Source: DSFO01 sp041640715 (lineage in GTDB: Archaea; Thermoproteota; Thermoprotei; Gearchaeales; Gearchaeaceae). From it: a stretch of 64,000 nt of DNA. Under the pieces are notes generated by a model, which did no database searches, was not told the origin of the DNA, and worked only from the letters and a program-made list of their open reading frames with translations. How positions within the stretch are numbered: the first letter of the stretch is position 1; each line of letters starts with the position of its first letter. The stretch lies in contig JBEPZU010000006.1 of assembly GCA_041640715.1 (NCBI GenBank), positions 1 through 64,000 of the forward strand, given 5' to 3'. A program made the translations under genes and the position numbers. Positions 25,344 to 34,529 of the stretch are shown piece after piece.

Positions 25344-28300
25344 CCCCCAATCAAAGGAGATTGTTTCTTTTTAATTAAGAACTCTAATGCTTCTACTAAA
25401 GCGCTGACCGTTTCTATCCTAGTTATCAAAGGCACGTTCATTTCTACAGCTTTTCTTCTTATCAAGTATTCATCCTCTAACATTTCACTGTATTTTTCTA
25501 ATGTTATCGAAGAAGGTATGTTGATTATGAGATTTAATTTACCTTCTCTTAGATAATCGATTATGTTCGGTTTCCTTTCTTCCCTTATCTTATATAGGGT
25601 TTTCACCTCTATACCTTTTTTCCTCAAAAACTCAGCTGTATGTTCAGTAGCATAAATCTCATAACCTAGTTCCTTCAGCTTCATCACGATAGGAAGCAAC
25701 TTCTCCTTGTATTCTATTCCTCCTGCAGACACAAAAACATTGCCTCTCAAAGATATTTCAAGACCAGAGGCTTCCAATGCCTTTAAAAACGCTTCGAAAA
25801 AAGTTTCACCAAAGCAAGCAACTTCACCGGTAGAACGCATTTCAACAGTTAGTATAGGATCAGCCTTATCAAGTTGCATGAAAGAGAATTGCGGTATTTT
25901 GACTGCGAACTCTTCGGTAAAATTGTTTTTGAAAGGCTTGTCAATTCTCCCTCTTATCATAGCTTCTGCAGCGAGCTCTATTAGGTTTACTCCAGTAGCC
26001 TTCGAGGTGAAAGGCATAGATCTAGAAGCTCTTAAGTTGCATTCTATTACATATATGTCTTCCCCTTTGACTAGAAATTGAATGTTAAAAAGACCTATTA
26101 TCTTTAATGCCTTGGCTATCTTCTCGCTGATCCTCGAAATTTCTTCTTGTATCTTATCACTAAGCGTTATAGGTGGTATAACCATTACAGCATCACCGGA
26201 ATGAACACCAGCGTTTTCAATATGCTCTATTATAGCGCCTATTATTACCTTCTCTTCATCAGCTACAGCATCCACCTCTACTTCCTTGGCTCCCAATATG
26301 AACTTGCTAACAGTTACAGGATATTCAGGACTTATCTTGGTAGCCTTCTCTATGTATCTCTTAAGTTGGGAAGGAGTCCAAACTACTTCCATTGAGGAAC
26401 CACCTATTACAAAGGAGGGTCTAATGATTAGAGGGAAACCTACTTTATAAGCGAAATTCATTATGCCTTCTAAGCTTGTGAAAGAATCCCATGGAGGTTG
26501 CTTTATACCTAGGGAATCTAGAAGTTCGCTGAATTTCTTCCTATTTTCGGCGGCCTCAATACTCTCATATCCACTTCCAAAAATCTTGACCTGATGTTTA
26601 GCTAACTTAGGTACCAAATTGTTTGCGACTTGACCACCTACGCTTACTATTATCCCATCAGCATTTTCTTTCTCGTAAATATCTAATACCCTTTCCAAAT
26701 TCAATTCTTCGAAATAAAGCTTATCAGCTACGTCATAATCAGTAGAAACAGTTTCGGGATTGCAGTTAATTATTATCACATCTTCTATTCCCAAATTTTT
26801 AAGCGACCATGCCATGTTAACAGTAGCCCAATCGAACTCCACGGATACGCCTATTCTGTAAGGCCCGCTTCCTAAAACTATTACTCTTTTACCGTTCTTC
26901 GTTAAGTCTATATCATCTGAAGAAGCATTGTAAGTCATGTATAGATAATTCGTCTTAGCCGGCCATTCTGCAGCTAAACTATCGATTTGCTTTATATATG
27001 GGATTATCCCAAAGCTTTTCCTCAGAATCCTTACTTCATCTTCGCTCAAATTTAAACATCGAGCTATTTGTTTATCAGAAAACCCTAATCTCTTAGCTTT
27101 TAAAAGCTTCTCCTTCAAATCTTTTATATCATTCACATTAGCCTTCTTTAACTCCTCCTCGGTATCTACTATGTTCTTTATTTTGTATAAAAACCAAGGA
27201 TCTATCCTAGAAAGCTTTGATATTTTCTCTATAGGTAATCCTTTCTTTATCGCGCTGGCTACGTAAAAAAGTATCTCATCAGTAGGATTAACTAGATTAT
27301 CTTCTATCGTAGCCATATCAGCCCCATCGACAACAGTTAAGCCGTCTTTGCCGATATCTAGCATTCTTATAGCTTTTTGCAATGCTTCTTCAAACTTCCT
27401 ACCTATAGCCATTACTTCTCCTACAGATTTCATCTGTGTCCTGAGTCTGCGGTCTACTCTGGGGAATTTATTGAAGTCCCACCTAGGTATTTTGATCACG
27501 ACGTAATCTAAAGAAGGCTCAAAGGCCGCAGTTGTGATTTTGGTTATTTTATTTAGCAATTCTGACAATGAATATCCTATCGCTAGTTTAGCTGCCATAT
27601 AAGCTATGGGATAACCAGTAGCCTTAGAAGCTAGAGCTGATGATCTCGACATTCTAGGATTTATCTCAATTATGTAGTACTTACCCGTATTAGAATCCAA
27701 GGCGAATTGAACATTGCATTCTCCCACTACTTGTATCGTTTGAACTACCTTTATAGAGGCATCCCTAAGCATGTGATACTCATAATTGGTCAACGTTTGT
27801 GAAGGTGCTACTACGATGTTATCTCCTGTGTGTACTCTCATTCCTAAAATGTTCTCCATATTGCAAACAGTTATCGAATTTCCGTAATAATCCCTCATAA
27901 CTTCGTATTCGATCTGCTTAAGCTCTCCTAGGTATTCCTCTATCAAGACTTCTCTTATTAAACTATGGGCTAAACCTCTTTCTACGATTTCCATCAATTC
28001 AGCTTCGTTATTAGCTATTCCTCCTCCCTTTCCTCCTAAAGTGAATGCAACCCTTACCATTACAGGATATCCTAGCTCTTCAGCGCACTTCTTAGCTTCT
28101 TCAAGAGAATAAGCGCTCTTACTCCTAGCTACAGGCAAACCCGCATCTATCATAGCTCTTCTGAATTTCTCCCTATCGCTAGCTATTTCTATCGATTCTA
28201 CAGATGTACCCAGTACTTTGACACCGTACTCATCCAGTATTCCTTTCTTTTTAAGCTCAACACCGCAGTTTAAAGCTATTTGACCACCAAAACCTAAGAG

Positions 28301-28558
28301 AATACCGTCAGGCCTTTCTTTCTCTATTACTTCTGCTACGTATTTCGTTTTTATAGGCAGAAAATAAGTCTTATCGGCAAGCTTTTTATCAGTTTGTATC
28401 GTAGCTATATTGGGATTTACCAAAACAGTTTCTATACCTTCTTCCTTGAGAGCCTTTATGCATTGACTACCAGAATAATCGAATTCGCCAGCTTCGCCTA
28501 TTTTTATCGCTCCACTTCCCAAGATTAAAACTTTCTTTATTGATTGGAATCTACCCAT
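25340..28558 (-). CDS. carB: Carbamoyl-phosphate synthase large subunit
   Basis: A full-length 1072-residue enzyme with the two homologous ATP-grasp halves, each opening with the KKVLILGSGAIKIGEAGEFDYSG type segment (start and about residue 555), the oligomerisation region in between, and an MGS-like allosteric domain at the C-terminus (about 940-1072). It makes carbamoyl phosphate from bicarbonate, ammonia from CarA and two ATP, for pyrimidines and arginine. Its start overlaps the carA end by 8 bp. Confidence 0.97.
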   Translation of the reverse strand: MGRFQSIKKVLILGSGAIKIGEAGEFDYSGSQCIKALKEEGIETVLVNPNIATIQTDKKLADKTYFLPIKTKYVAEVIEKERPDGILLGFGGQIALNCGVELKKKGILDEYGVKVLGTSVESIEIASDREKFRRAMIDAGLPVARSKSAYSLEEAKKCAEELGYPVMVRVAFTLGGKGGGIANNEAELMEIVERGLAHSLIREVLIEEYLGELKQIEYEVMRDYYGNSITVCNMENILGMRVHTGDNIVVAPSQTLTNYEYHMLRDASIKVVQTIQVVGECNVQFALDSNTGKYYIIEINPRMSRSSALASKATGYPIAYMAAKLAIGYSLSELLNKITKITTAAFEPSLDYVVIKIPRWDFNKFPRVDRRLRTQMKSVGEVMAIGRKFEEALQKAIRMLDIGKDGLTVVDGADMATIEDNLVNPTDEILFYVASAIKKGLPIEKISKLSRIDPWFLYKIKNIVDTEEELKKANVNDIKDLKEKLLKAKRLGFSDKQIARCLNLSEDEVRILRKSFGIIPYIKQIDSLAAEWPAKTNYLYMTYNASSDDIDLTKNGKRVIVLGSGPYRIGVSVEFDWATVNMAWSLKNLGIEDVIIINCNPETVSTDYDVADKLYFEELNLERVLDIYEKENADGIIVSVGGQVANNLVPKLAKHQVKIFGSGYESIEAAENRKKFSELLDSLGIKQPPWDSFTSLEGIMNFAYKVGFPLIIRPSFVIGGSSMEVVWTPSQLKRYIEKATKISPEYPVTVSKFILGAKEVEVDAVADEEKVIIGAIIEHIENAGVHSGDAVMVIPPITLSDKIQEEISRISEKIAKALKIIGLFNIQFLVKGEDIYVIECNLRASRSMPFTSKATGVNLIELAAEAMIRGRIDKPFKNNFTEEFAVKIPQFSFMQLDKADPILTVEMRSTGEVACFGETFFEAFLKALEASGLEISLRGNVFVSAGGIEYKEKLLPIVMKLKELGYEIYATEHTAEFLRKKGIEVKTLYKIREERKPNIIDYLREGKLNLIINIPSSITLEKYSEMLEDEYLIRRKAVEMNVPLITRIETVSALVEALEFLIKKKQSPLIGG

Positions 28559-29672
28559 TGTTTTTCTCTACCATTTTCTTGAAAATATCAAAAATGAATA
28601 ATGTATCATGAGGACCAGGATTGGCCTCAGGATGAAATTGTACTGCAATGACATTATTCTCTGGATCTATTAATCCCTCAATAGTAGAATCGTCCGCATT
28701 GATCCACCAAATTTTTAGATTCGTTTCTTTAAGAGAATAAGGATCTACGGCATATCCATGATTCTGACTCGTTATGTAAACTCTGTTGTTATTTAAGTTT
28801 ATACAAGGTTTATTCTGGCCTCTATGCCCGTATTTAAGCTTAAAGGTATCGCCTCCGTAGCTTAGCGCTATTAATTGATTCCCTAAGCATATCCCCAATA
28901 TTGGAATTTTCGTTGTAATGAGCTCTTTGATCAATTCTATAGTTTTCACGTATTTTTTAGGATTCCCAGGACCGTTTGAGACTACGACTCCTTTAGGAGC
29001 ATATGCCAAAACTTCGTCTATTTCAACATCATAAGGGAGTCTAACTACCCTGAAACCTCTTTTCACGATGTTTCTTATAATATTCGCTTTAACACCACAG
29101 TCTAGTAATGCTATTAAATCTCCTTTTTCACCGTAGAAAGCGATCGTTTTATCAGAATCTGCAAAAAATTTCTCGTCGTATTTCTCAACGTGTTTTAATT
29201 CGTTTAAAAGTTCATCTTCAGAGATCTCATCATAACTTACTGCTAAAGCTCCCATCATAACTCCTCTTTCCCTCAATTTTTTCGTGATTGCTCTTGTATC
29301 TACTCCCTGTATAGCTGGAATATCTTCAGAACTTAACCATTCATCGATTGAACGTTTAGAGGAAGGATGGCTAGGGGTTTCACAAGCTTCTTGAACTACT
29401 AAACCTGCTATTTGAATTTTTTCAGATTCAAAGTTAACTGGAAGACCAAGCTCGTCTTTGACCATTTCAGGAACCCCATAATTACCTATTAAAGGGTATG
29501 TACAAACGAGGATTTGACCTCTATAAGAAGGATCAGTAAATGATTCTGTATAACCTACCATGCCCGTGTTAAAAACTACCTCACCAAAGACTTTCTTAGG
29601 AGAACCGAAGCCCTTACCCTTCCAATAACTTCCATCTTCGAGTACGAGAACAGCTTCCAATTCTTCAACCAT
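28551..29672 (-). CDS. carA: Carbamoyl-phosphate synthase small (glutaminase) subunit
   Basis: A 373-residue class I glutamine amidotransferase subunit. The N-terminal CPSase small domain shows FNTGMVGYTESFTDPSY; the glutaminase part shows the catalytic nucleophile in ILGICLGNQL and the His-Glu pair in VQFHPEANPGP. It supplies ammonia to CarB. Upstream, on the minus strand, an AAATTTAAATAG TATA-like element and an AGGAGGT Shine-Dalgarno-like motif about 17 nt from the ATG are seen, so the operon may start here with a short leader. Confidence 0.97.
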   Translation of the reverse strand: MVEELEAVLVLEDGSYWKGKGFGSPKKVFGEVVFNTGMVGYTESFTDPSYRGQILVCTYPLIGNYGVPEMVKDELGLPVNFESEKIQIAGLVVQEACETPSHPSSKRSIDEWLSSEDIPAIQGVDTRAITKKLRERGVMMGALAVSYDEISEDELLNELKHVEKYDEKFFADSDKTIAFYGEKGDLIALLDCGVKANIIRNIVKRGFRVVRLPYDVEIDEVLAYAPKGVVVSNGPGNPKKYVKTIELIKELITTKIPILGICLGNQLIALSYGGDTFKLKYGHRGQNKPCINLNNNRVYITSQNHGYAVDPYSLKETNLKIWWINADDSTIEGLIDPENNVIAVQFHPEANPGPHDTLFIFDIFKKMVEKNNG

Positions 29673-29713
29673 TAAATTTTAAATAAAACCTCCTATTTAC
29701 TATTTAAATTTTT

Positions 29714-29740
29714 CTGTAGAAAAACCACTTAAGCTACAGC
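29714..29740 (-). terminator. Possible hairpin/T-rich terminator after the primase-like gene
   Basis: Directly after the stop of the primase-like gene the minus strand has CTGTAG and CTACAG as inverted arms around a loop ending in a run of five T. Archaeal termination mostly uses T-runs, so the GGTTTTTCT stretch is the stronger part of the signal. Confidence 0.3.
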
Positions 29741-30589
29741 TCAGATTTCATCCCTGTACTTTTCCAACGTCTTTCTTATTTCTTCATCTACAGGCGGATA
29801 TTTTCTTTTTCTCTTCTGTTTCCTAGGTCCTATTTGCTCATAAGCAATGATCGCAAGATCATCGAGCTCACCCTTAATGAAATCATCCCAATTAGAGTAG
29901 TGGACGTATTTTTCAGGAATAAGCCAACCTATCTCAAAATCATCAATCCTATTAGGATCTATACAAACGCATGCCAAATCAAGATTTCTGTGTAGACTTA
30001 AAGGACACGTGAACAAACGTTTAGGATCCATCCTATTCTCAATAATCAATTCTTTGGAAAGCTTTCTAAATTCAAAAACAATGAACTCAGTTTTCCTAAT
30101 CAAAAATTCAACTATAGAATAAGCTATATCTAATGCATTGTATTTTTTAAGAATATCTTTAGAGAAAGCTTTATGGTTTAAATGTATATGACAACCGTTT
30201 CCTGACCATTTTATTATAATAGATTTTCTTACATTATATTTGTCTAATAAATATAATATTTCTTTAACTAATTTTATTGTAATCCTCCACTCTTCTATCC
30301 TATTATCTATATCCAAAGTAGGAGTACAGGCATAAACGTTTTCTAAATTAATGTCTTCATATTTGTTTAAGATTCTATACAAATTAGCTGTTGCGTAAAT
30401 TGTCCTAGGCTTAAATTCTTTGATTAGGCTATGAAGATGATCTTCGCTCTCAGCTTTAAGAGGTACTTTTAAAGCAAAGTATCTCTTGAATCTTCCTTCT
30501 TTAGTTAAGAAAGCAAGCCATCTATCCTTAGAGAATCTAAATATTTCGCTTATGACTTCCTTTTTTTCATAATGTGCTTGGATGTTCAA
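29741..30589 (-). CDS. Archaeo-eukaryotic primase (PriS-like) superfamily protein
   Basis: A 282-residue protein with the three primase-superfamily motifs: TLDIDN (D93, D95), SGNGCHIHL (S129-L137) and MDPKRLFTCPLSLH (D188...H200), the last resembling the primase/AEP pattern D...R...P.SLH. Both metal-binding Asp pairs and the His are present, so it may be an active nucleotidyltransferase. It is smaller than a replicative PriS and shows no zinc stem. A TTG start overlaps the KaiC-like stop (TTGA), so they form a coupled pair. Could be a repair or primer-making enzyme; the standard PriS/PriL should be elsewhere in the genome. Confidence 0.65.
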   Translation of the reverse strand: MNIQAHYEKKEVISEIFRFSKDRWLAFLTKEGRFKRYFALKVPLKAESEDHLHSLIKEFKPRTIYATANLYRILNKYEDINLENVYACTPTLDIDNRIEEWRITIKLVKEILYLLDKYNVRKSIIIKWSGNGCHIHLNHKAFSKDILKKYNALDIAYSIVEFLIRKTEFIVFEFRKLSKELIIENRMDPKRLFTCPLSLHRNLDLACVCIDPNRIDDFEIGWLIPEKYVHYSNWDDFIKGELDDLAIIAYEQIGPRKQKRKRKYPPVDEEIRKTLEKYRDEI

Positions 30590-31386
30590 GATCGATTAGA
30601 AATTTCTTCTCCGCTCTTTTCTTTAGCCTTTATGATTTTCTCTTTAACTTTTTGAGGAAGTGCATAATCTTCTTTCCTTTCAGAGGTTTGACTTAAGACT
30701 ACGAGACCTACGCCATCTATTATCTCTATCTCATACATGTAAGGGCTATGCTCAGTTTGCCTCATCTTTTCCACTATTAGGTATCTATGAAGTCTTCCTT
30801 GCTTTATTATCCTCCTAAACCTTATTATACCATCAGCTATATGTTCTACTCCCCATCCAAAAGCTTCAGAGGTACTTATTGCATATTGCGAAGTACCGAA
30901 TACTGTGAAATCCCATTTGGATAGGACTTTCTTAGCATAATATGATAGCCTTCTAGCCATTGCAGGTCTATCTAACCAAAACGCAGAAAGTGAATCTATG
31001 ACAAGCCTTGCTCTTCCGTATCCGAGTTTCTTCTTAGCTTCTATTACTTTATTTATTAATTCTTCCATTTCGAGACTCTTTAAAGACCATTCATCTTCTC
31101 TGCCCATTAATGCATCTATCATTATCAGTTTATTTTCTTGGATAGCTTTTTGAAAATCAATATTGAACTGAGAGGCTTGAGTTATTATAGAAGAGGCTGA
31201 TTCTTCTGTGGTTACATAGATACACTTATCCCCCTCTTTAATACCTTGTGCTATGAAATGAATGCAAGTTATCGTTTTACCTGTCCCAGGTTCCCCTGTT
31301 AAAGCTACGAAGAATCCTTTAGGTATTCCTCCTCCTATAATTTTATCCAGATCAGAAATCCCAGTAGATAAGCGCTCTATTTTCAC
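30586..31386 (-). CDS. KaiC/RadA-like RecA-superfamily ATPase
   Basis: A 266-residue single-domain KaiC-family ATPase. Walker A GEPGTGKT at 31-38, Walker B LVIDSLSAF region near 128, plus the opening STGISDLDKIIGGGIPKG typical of archaeal KaiC-like proteins. It starts with GTG. These proteins form rings and regulate DNA repair, signalling or motility. The tight coupling to the primase-like gene suggests the two act together, perhaps loading or regulating the polymerase on DNA (inference). Confidence 0.88.
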   Translation of the reverse strand: MKIERLSTGISDLDKIIGGGIPKGFFVALTGEPGTGKTITCIHFIAQGIKEGDKCIYVTTEESASSIITQASQFNIDFQKAIQENKLIMIDALMGREDEWSLKSLEMEELINKVIEAKKKLGYGRARLVIDSLSAFWLDRPAMARRLSYYAKKVLSKWDFTVFGTSQYAISTSEAFGWGVEHIADGIIRFRRIIKQGRLHRYLIVEKMRQTEHSPYMYEIEIIDGVGLVVLSQTSERKEDYALPQKVKEKIIKAKEKSGEEISNRS

Positions 31387-31407
31387 TTAATAAATTTAAA
31401 AAACTAA

Positions 31408-32289
31408 TTACTTAAAAAATTTATTTATCCCAAAAATATTACCTAAAAATTCACCGAATAAGAAAGCTACGAAAGCGGCTAGGAGTAAAACGCCGGTGTT
31501 TAATAAGAACTCTCTTAGGAAAGGTTTGTCATATACCACAGCAGAATAATAATTAAAGTAAGCAGCAAGGAGTATTGCTACTGCTAAAGAAGAGAAAAAG
31601 GCGATGAACATATCATGGGTCAAGAAATAAGGCAACGCTAATGCTAAAGCAGCCAGGTTATAATATATGCCTGTATAAATCGATGCTATTTTGGAATTCC
31701 TTACTTCTCCTTGTTTGGCTTGCAAATAAGCTGCAGAAGCCATCGCTATTGAGGCAGAAATTCCTACAACCAAACCTGCTACGCCTGCTACTATAGTAGA
31801 TGTAGTAGCACCTAAGAAGCCTGCATGAACACCGGTTATTTCTATTATTGCGTCGGCTAGTCCTAGGACGATGAAACCTAAATAAATTGCAGACGTATCT
31901 TTGATTTGTGAAACCCAGAAATTTTCGTGTTCCAGTTCATCTTTTATTATAGACTCTAATTTCTCTCTGTTTTTCCCCTCAAGTTCTCCCAAAAGGGCTT
32001 TATACCTTTCTATTACTTTTTTCTCATTCCTTTCAAGTAACTTAACAGCAAACGTTATGCCGAATATATATCTAACTAAAATGAAAAGGTAAATTCTAAT
32101 CTTCCAAAAAATGCTAATTTTTTGAGTTTCTCCTCCCATTAAGCTCTTCCAAAATAATAAATGTTCCTGTTCCTGTTTAGCCAACGTTTCAAGCACTTTC
32201 TTCCTATCTCCATCCTTTTCAATTTTGGACAATCTGAGATAAACACAATGATCTACATATTCATCAAGATAATATCTTGAAAACACCAT
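31408..32289 (-). CDS. Ferritin-like/VIT1 (CCC1-type) membrane protein
   Basis: A protein of 293 residues with an N-terminal ferritin/rubrerythrin-like four-helix domain carrying two E-x-x-H type pairs (KQEQEH and KDELEH) and a C-terminal VIT1/CCC1 membrane domain with five helices, including the AIIEITGVHAGFLGAT motif. Such fusions move Fe or Mn across membranes and limit oxidative damage. The ATG at 32289 was preferred over a longer reading from 32385 because a TATA-like CTTTTAATT (32308-32317) lies about 24 bp upstream of it and the extension has no family likeness. Confidence 0.82.
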   Translation of the reverse strand: MVFSRYYLDEYVDHCVYLRLSKIEKDGDRKKVLETLAKQEQEHLLFWKSLMGGETQKISIFWKIRIYLFILVRYIFGITFAVKLLERNEKKVIERYKALLGELEGKNREKLESIIKDELEHENFWVSQIKDTSAIYLGFIVLGLADAIIEITGVHAGFLGATTSTIVAGVAGLVVGISASIAMASAAYLQAKQGEVRNSKIASIYTGIYYNLAALALALPYFLTHDMFIAFFSSLAVAILLAAYFNYYSAVVYDKPFLREFLLNTGVLLLAAFVAFLFGEFLGNIFGINKFFK

Positions 32290-32645
32290 ATAATTACTTC
32301 TACGAGAAATTAAAAGCTTTGTTTCTCCTAATGAGAAAACTAAAGATTTATGGTTAAACTTATATTGTTTAAAGCATTTAATCACAAACCCATTGTTTTT
32401 TCTAAGAAGACCTATTTTCCATCAATACATCAACAGTCTTCATCAACCTCAATCACAATTAAGGTTACACAACACTTTAGAATTGAGCAATTGATTTCAT
32501 AATAAGTATTTTCCCATGAATTTTTAACCTACCCGCATAGAGTCTTTCGCCTTACGTAATTGTTTGGAATCGATACCATCTTAGTGTCACGTTTAATCGA
32601 TCGTAAATTTCAAAGATAATGAATTCCAGCTTAATCTCTAAATTA
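32290..32645. other. Gene-free spacer of about 356 bp
   Basis: Apart from the promoter of the ferritin-VIT1 gene at its left end, I see no ORF, no clear tRNA-like fold and no consensus C/D RNA. Three CATCAA-type repeats (about 32420-32455) are present without matching D boxes. The middle (about 32520-32600) is less AT-rich than other spacers and could hold a small RNA, but nothing supports one. Confidence 0.4.
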
Positions 32646-32730
32646 TGCGGAGGGTGGGATTTGAACCCACGCAGCTCTAAAGCACAAGGGCCTGAACCTT
32701 GCCCCTTTGACCTGGCTCGGGCACCTCCGC
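32646..32730 (-). tRNA. tRNA-Leu (CAG anticodon)
   Basis: Class II tRNA on the minus strand. Acceptor GCGGAGG pairs with CCTCCGC, discriminator A, no encoded CCA. D arm CCC/GGG, anticodon stem CAAGG/CCTTG with loop TTCAGGC (anticodon CAG), a 14-nt variable arm, and T arm GTGGG-TTCAAAT-CCCAC. No intron. It shares a short promoter spacer with the divergent GNAT gene. Confidence 0.95.
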
Positions 32731-32767
32731 TAATTTACATTTTACTTAGCTCTAATATTTATTTTAC

Positions 32768-33238
32768 ATGATTAAAGTAAGACCGATGTTTTATAGCGAG
32801 ATAGAAGAGGTATCAAAGCTTGCTATGAAGCTGTTGAACGAGCCTAATGTTAGCGATAATAATGTGTTAGCCAACGAAGAAAACAGGAAGCTTTGGATAG
32901 AAGTGATCTCTAACTTATTGGCAAGAGACAGGTCTTCCATAGCTATAGCTGAATTGAATAATAAGATAGTAGGCTATTCGGTATTCAACTTAAATGCTTC
33001 TGAACCTTTTAAAGTCAAAGAGAGATGGTGCTACATAAGCGATCTCTACGTCGAAAAAGAATACAGGAGAAAAGGAATAGGAAGTGAATTAATTAAGTAC
33101 ATAGAAGAGCAAGCTAAGCAAAGGGATGTAAAGAAAATAAGGCTTATAATATGGAAGGAAAACGAACCAGCAATGGAGTTTTATAGAAAGAACGATTTTA
33201 AGATTGTTGGATATCTTCTTGAAAAACAAATCAAATAA
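32768..33238 (+). CDS. GNAT family N-acetyltransferase
   Basis: A 156-residue acetyltransferase with the acetyl-CoA binding motif A (YRRKGIGSELIKYIEE, about 98-113) and motif B region ending in EFYRKNDFKIVGY. The substrate cannot be told; RimI-like protein acetylation or small-molecule acetylation are both possible. Starts with ATG just downstream of a TAATATTTATTTT promoter-like stretch shared with the divergent tRNA-Leu. Confidence 0.87.
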   Translation: MIKVRPMFYSEIEEVSKLAMKLLNEPNVSDNNVLANEENRKLWIEVISNLLARDRSSIAIAELNNKIVGYSVFNLNASEPFKVKERWCYISDLYVEKEYRRKGIGSELIKYIEEQAKQRDVKKIRLIIWKENEPAMEFYRKNDFKIVGYLLEKQIK

Positions 33239-33278
33239 TTAACCTTTTATATTTTTTAAGAGTTATTTAAAATGCTCT

Positions 33279-34529
33279 ATGCCGTTAAAGATTTCCCCCT
33301 ACGAAGTAGCTGTTAAACAGCTCGAAAGCGCTTCTAAAATAATAAACCTGGATCAAGATACGCTTGAGATATTAAAAAAACCACAGAAGACAATAATAGT
33401 AAATATCCCAGTCTTGATGGACGATGGTTCTGTAAGAGTATTTACGGGGTATAGGGTACAACATAATAATTTCAGGGGGCCATACAAAGGAGGTATAAGG
33501 TATCATCCTGATGTAAACTTAGATGAAGTAACAGCCTTAGCGATGTGGATGACATGGAAATGCGCCGTAGTGGATATTCCATTTGGAGGAGGAAAAGGAG
33601 GCATAGCTTGCCCCATTAAATACATAAGCGAAAGAGAAAAAGAAAGGATGACTAGAAGATTTATAGATATGATCCATAACGAAATAGGTCCTGAGATAGA
33701 TATACCAGCACCTGATGTGTATACAGATGCTCAAACAATGGCGTGGATATTTGATGAATATTCTAAAATAAAAGGATATCCTGCTTATGGAGTGGTCACA
33801 GGAAAACCTTTAGAACTAGGAGGTTCAGAAGGAAGGAAAGAAGCTACAGGTTATGGTGTTGCGGCTTGCGTAAGAGAAGCGGCTAAGATGTTAGGACTTG
33901 ATATAAATGAAGCTAGAGTAGCAATTCAAGGTTTCGGTAATGTAGGATATTATACTGCTGAGAAGCTTCATGAGTATGGCTTTAAGATCGTAGCTATAAG
34001 CGATTCACAAGGAGGAGTATACCTAGAAGAAGGAATAGACCCTAGGGATTTACTTCAACATAAGACCAAGAATGGAACCGTTGTAGGCTATAAAGATACG
34101 AAGAAAATATCCAACGAAGCCCTACTTATGAGCGATGTAGATATTTTAGTACCAGCAGCCCTTGAGAACCAAATCACTGCTACTAATGCAGACAAAATTA
34201 AAGCGAAAATAATCGTAGAAGGAGCAAATGGACCTACCACGCCTGATGCAGACGAAATCCTTTTCAAGAAAAAAGTAATGGTAGTGCCAGACATATTAGC
34301 TAATGCAGGAGGAGTAACTGTGAGTTATTTTGAATGGGTACAAAATATGCAGAGAGTAAAATGGAGCAAGGAAGAAGTCCTTAAGAAAATGGAGGAAAAG
34401 ATGATGAAGGCATTCTATGATGTCTATGAGCAAGCTAAAACTTATAATATAATGATGAGAGATGCGGCGATGGTCTTGGCTGTAAGGAGAGTCGTAGATG
34501 CATACAGATTAAAAGGTTTGGAATTTTAG
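33279..34529 (+). CDS. gdhA: Glutamate (Glu/Leu/Phe/Val) dehydrogenase
   Basis: A 416-residue dehydrogenase linking 2-oxoglutarate plus ammonia to glutamate. Visible: GPYKGGIRYHP with catalytic Lys, MTWKCAVVDIPFGGGKGG, the PAPDV.T motif, and the NAD(P)-binding VAIQGFGNVGYYTA in the second half. Length is normal for a hexameric archaeal GDH. It supplies glutamate and nitrogen for the adjacent biosynthetic genes. A TTTTTAAGAG element lies about 20 bp upstream. Its 3' end overlaps the convergent methylase by 21 bp. Confidence 0.96.
   Translation: MPLKISPYEVAVKQLESASKIINLDQDTLEILKKPQKTIIVNIPVLMDDGSVRVFTGYRVQHNNFRGPYKGGIRYHPDVNLDEVTALAMWMTWKCAVVDIPFGGGKGGIACPIKYISEREKERMTRRFIDMIHNEIGPEIDIPAPDVYTDAQTMAWIFDEYSKIKGYPAYGVVTGKPLELGGSEGRKEATGYGVAACVREAAKMLGLDINEARVAIQGFGNVGYYTAEKLHEYGFKIVAISDSQGGVYLEEGIDPRDLLQHKTKNGTVVGYKDTKKISNEALLMSDVDILVPAALENQITATNADKIKAKIIVEGANGPTTPDADEILFKKKVMVVPDILANAGGVTVSYFEWVQNMQRVKWSKEEVLKKMEEKMMKAFYDVYEQAKTYNIMMRDAAMVLAVRRVVDAYRLKGLEF

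Noticed and set aside
32386..32480. Possible C/D RNA on the minus strand with TTGATGA and repeated CATCAA words
   Set aside because: No D or D' box (CTGA-like) at a suitable distance and no terminal stem.
24422..32730. Integrated element beside tRNA-Trp or tRNA-Leu
   Set aside because: No integrase, no repeated tRNA 3' end and only housekeeping-type genes next to both tRNAs.
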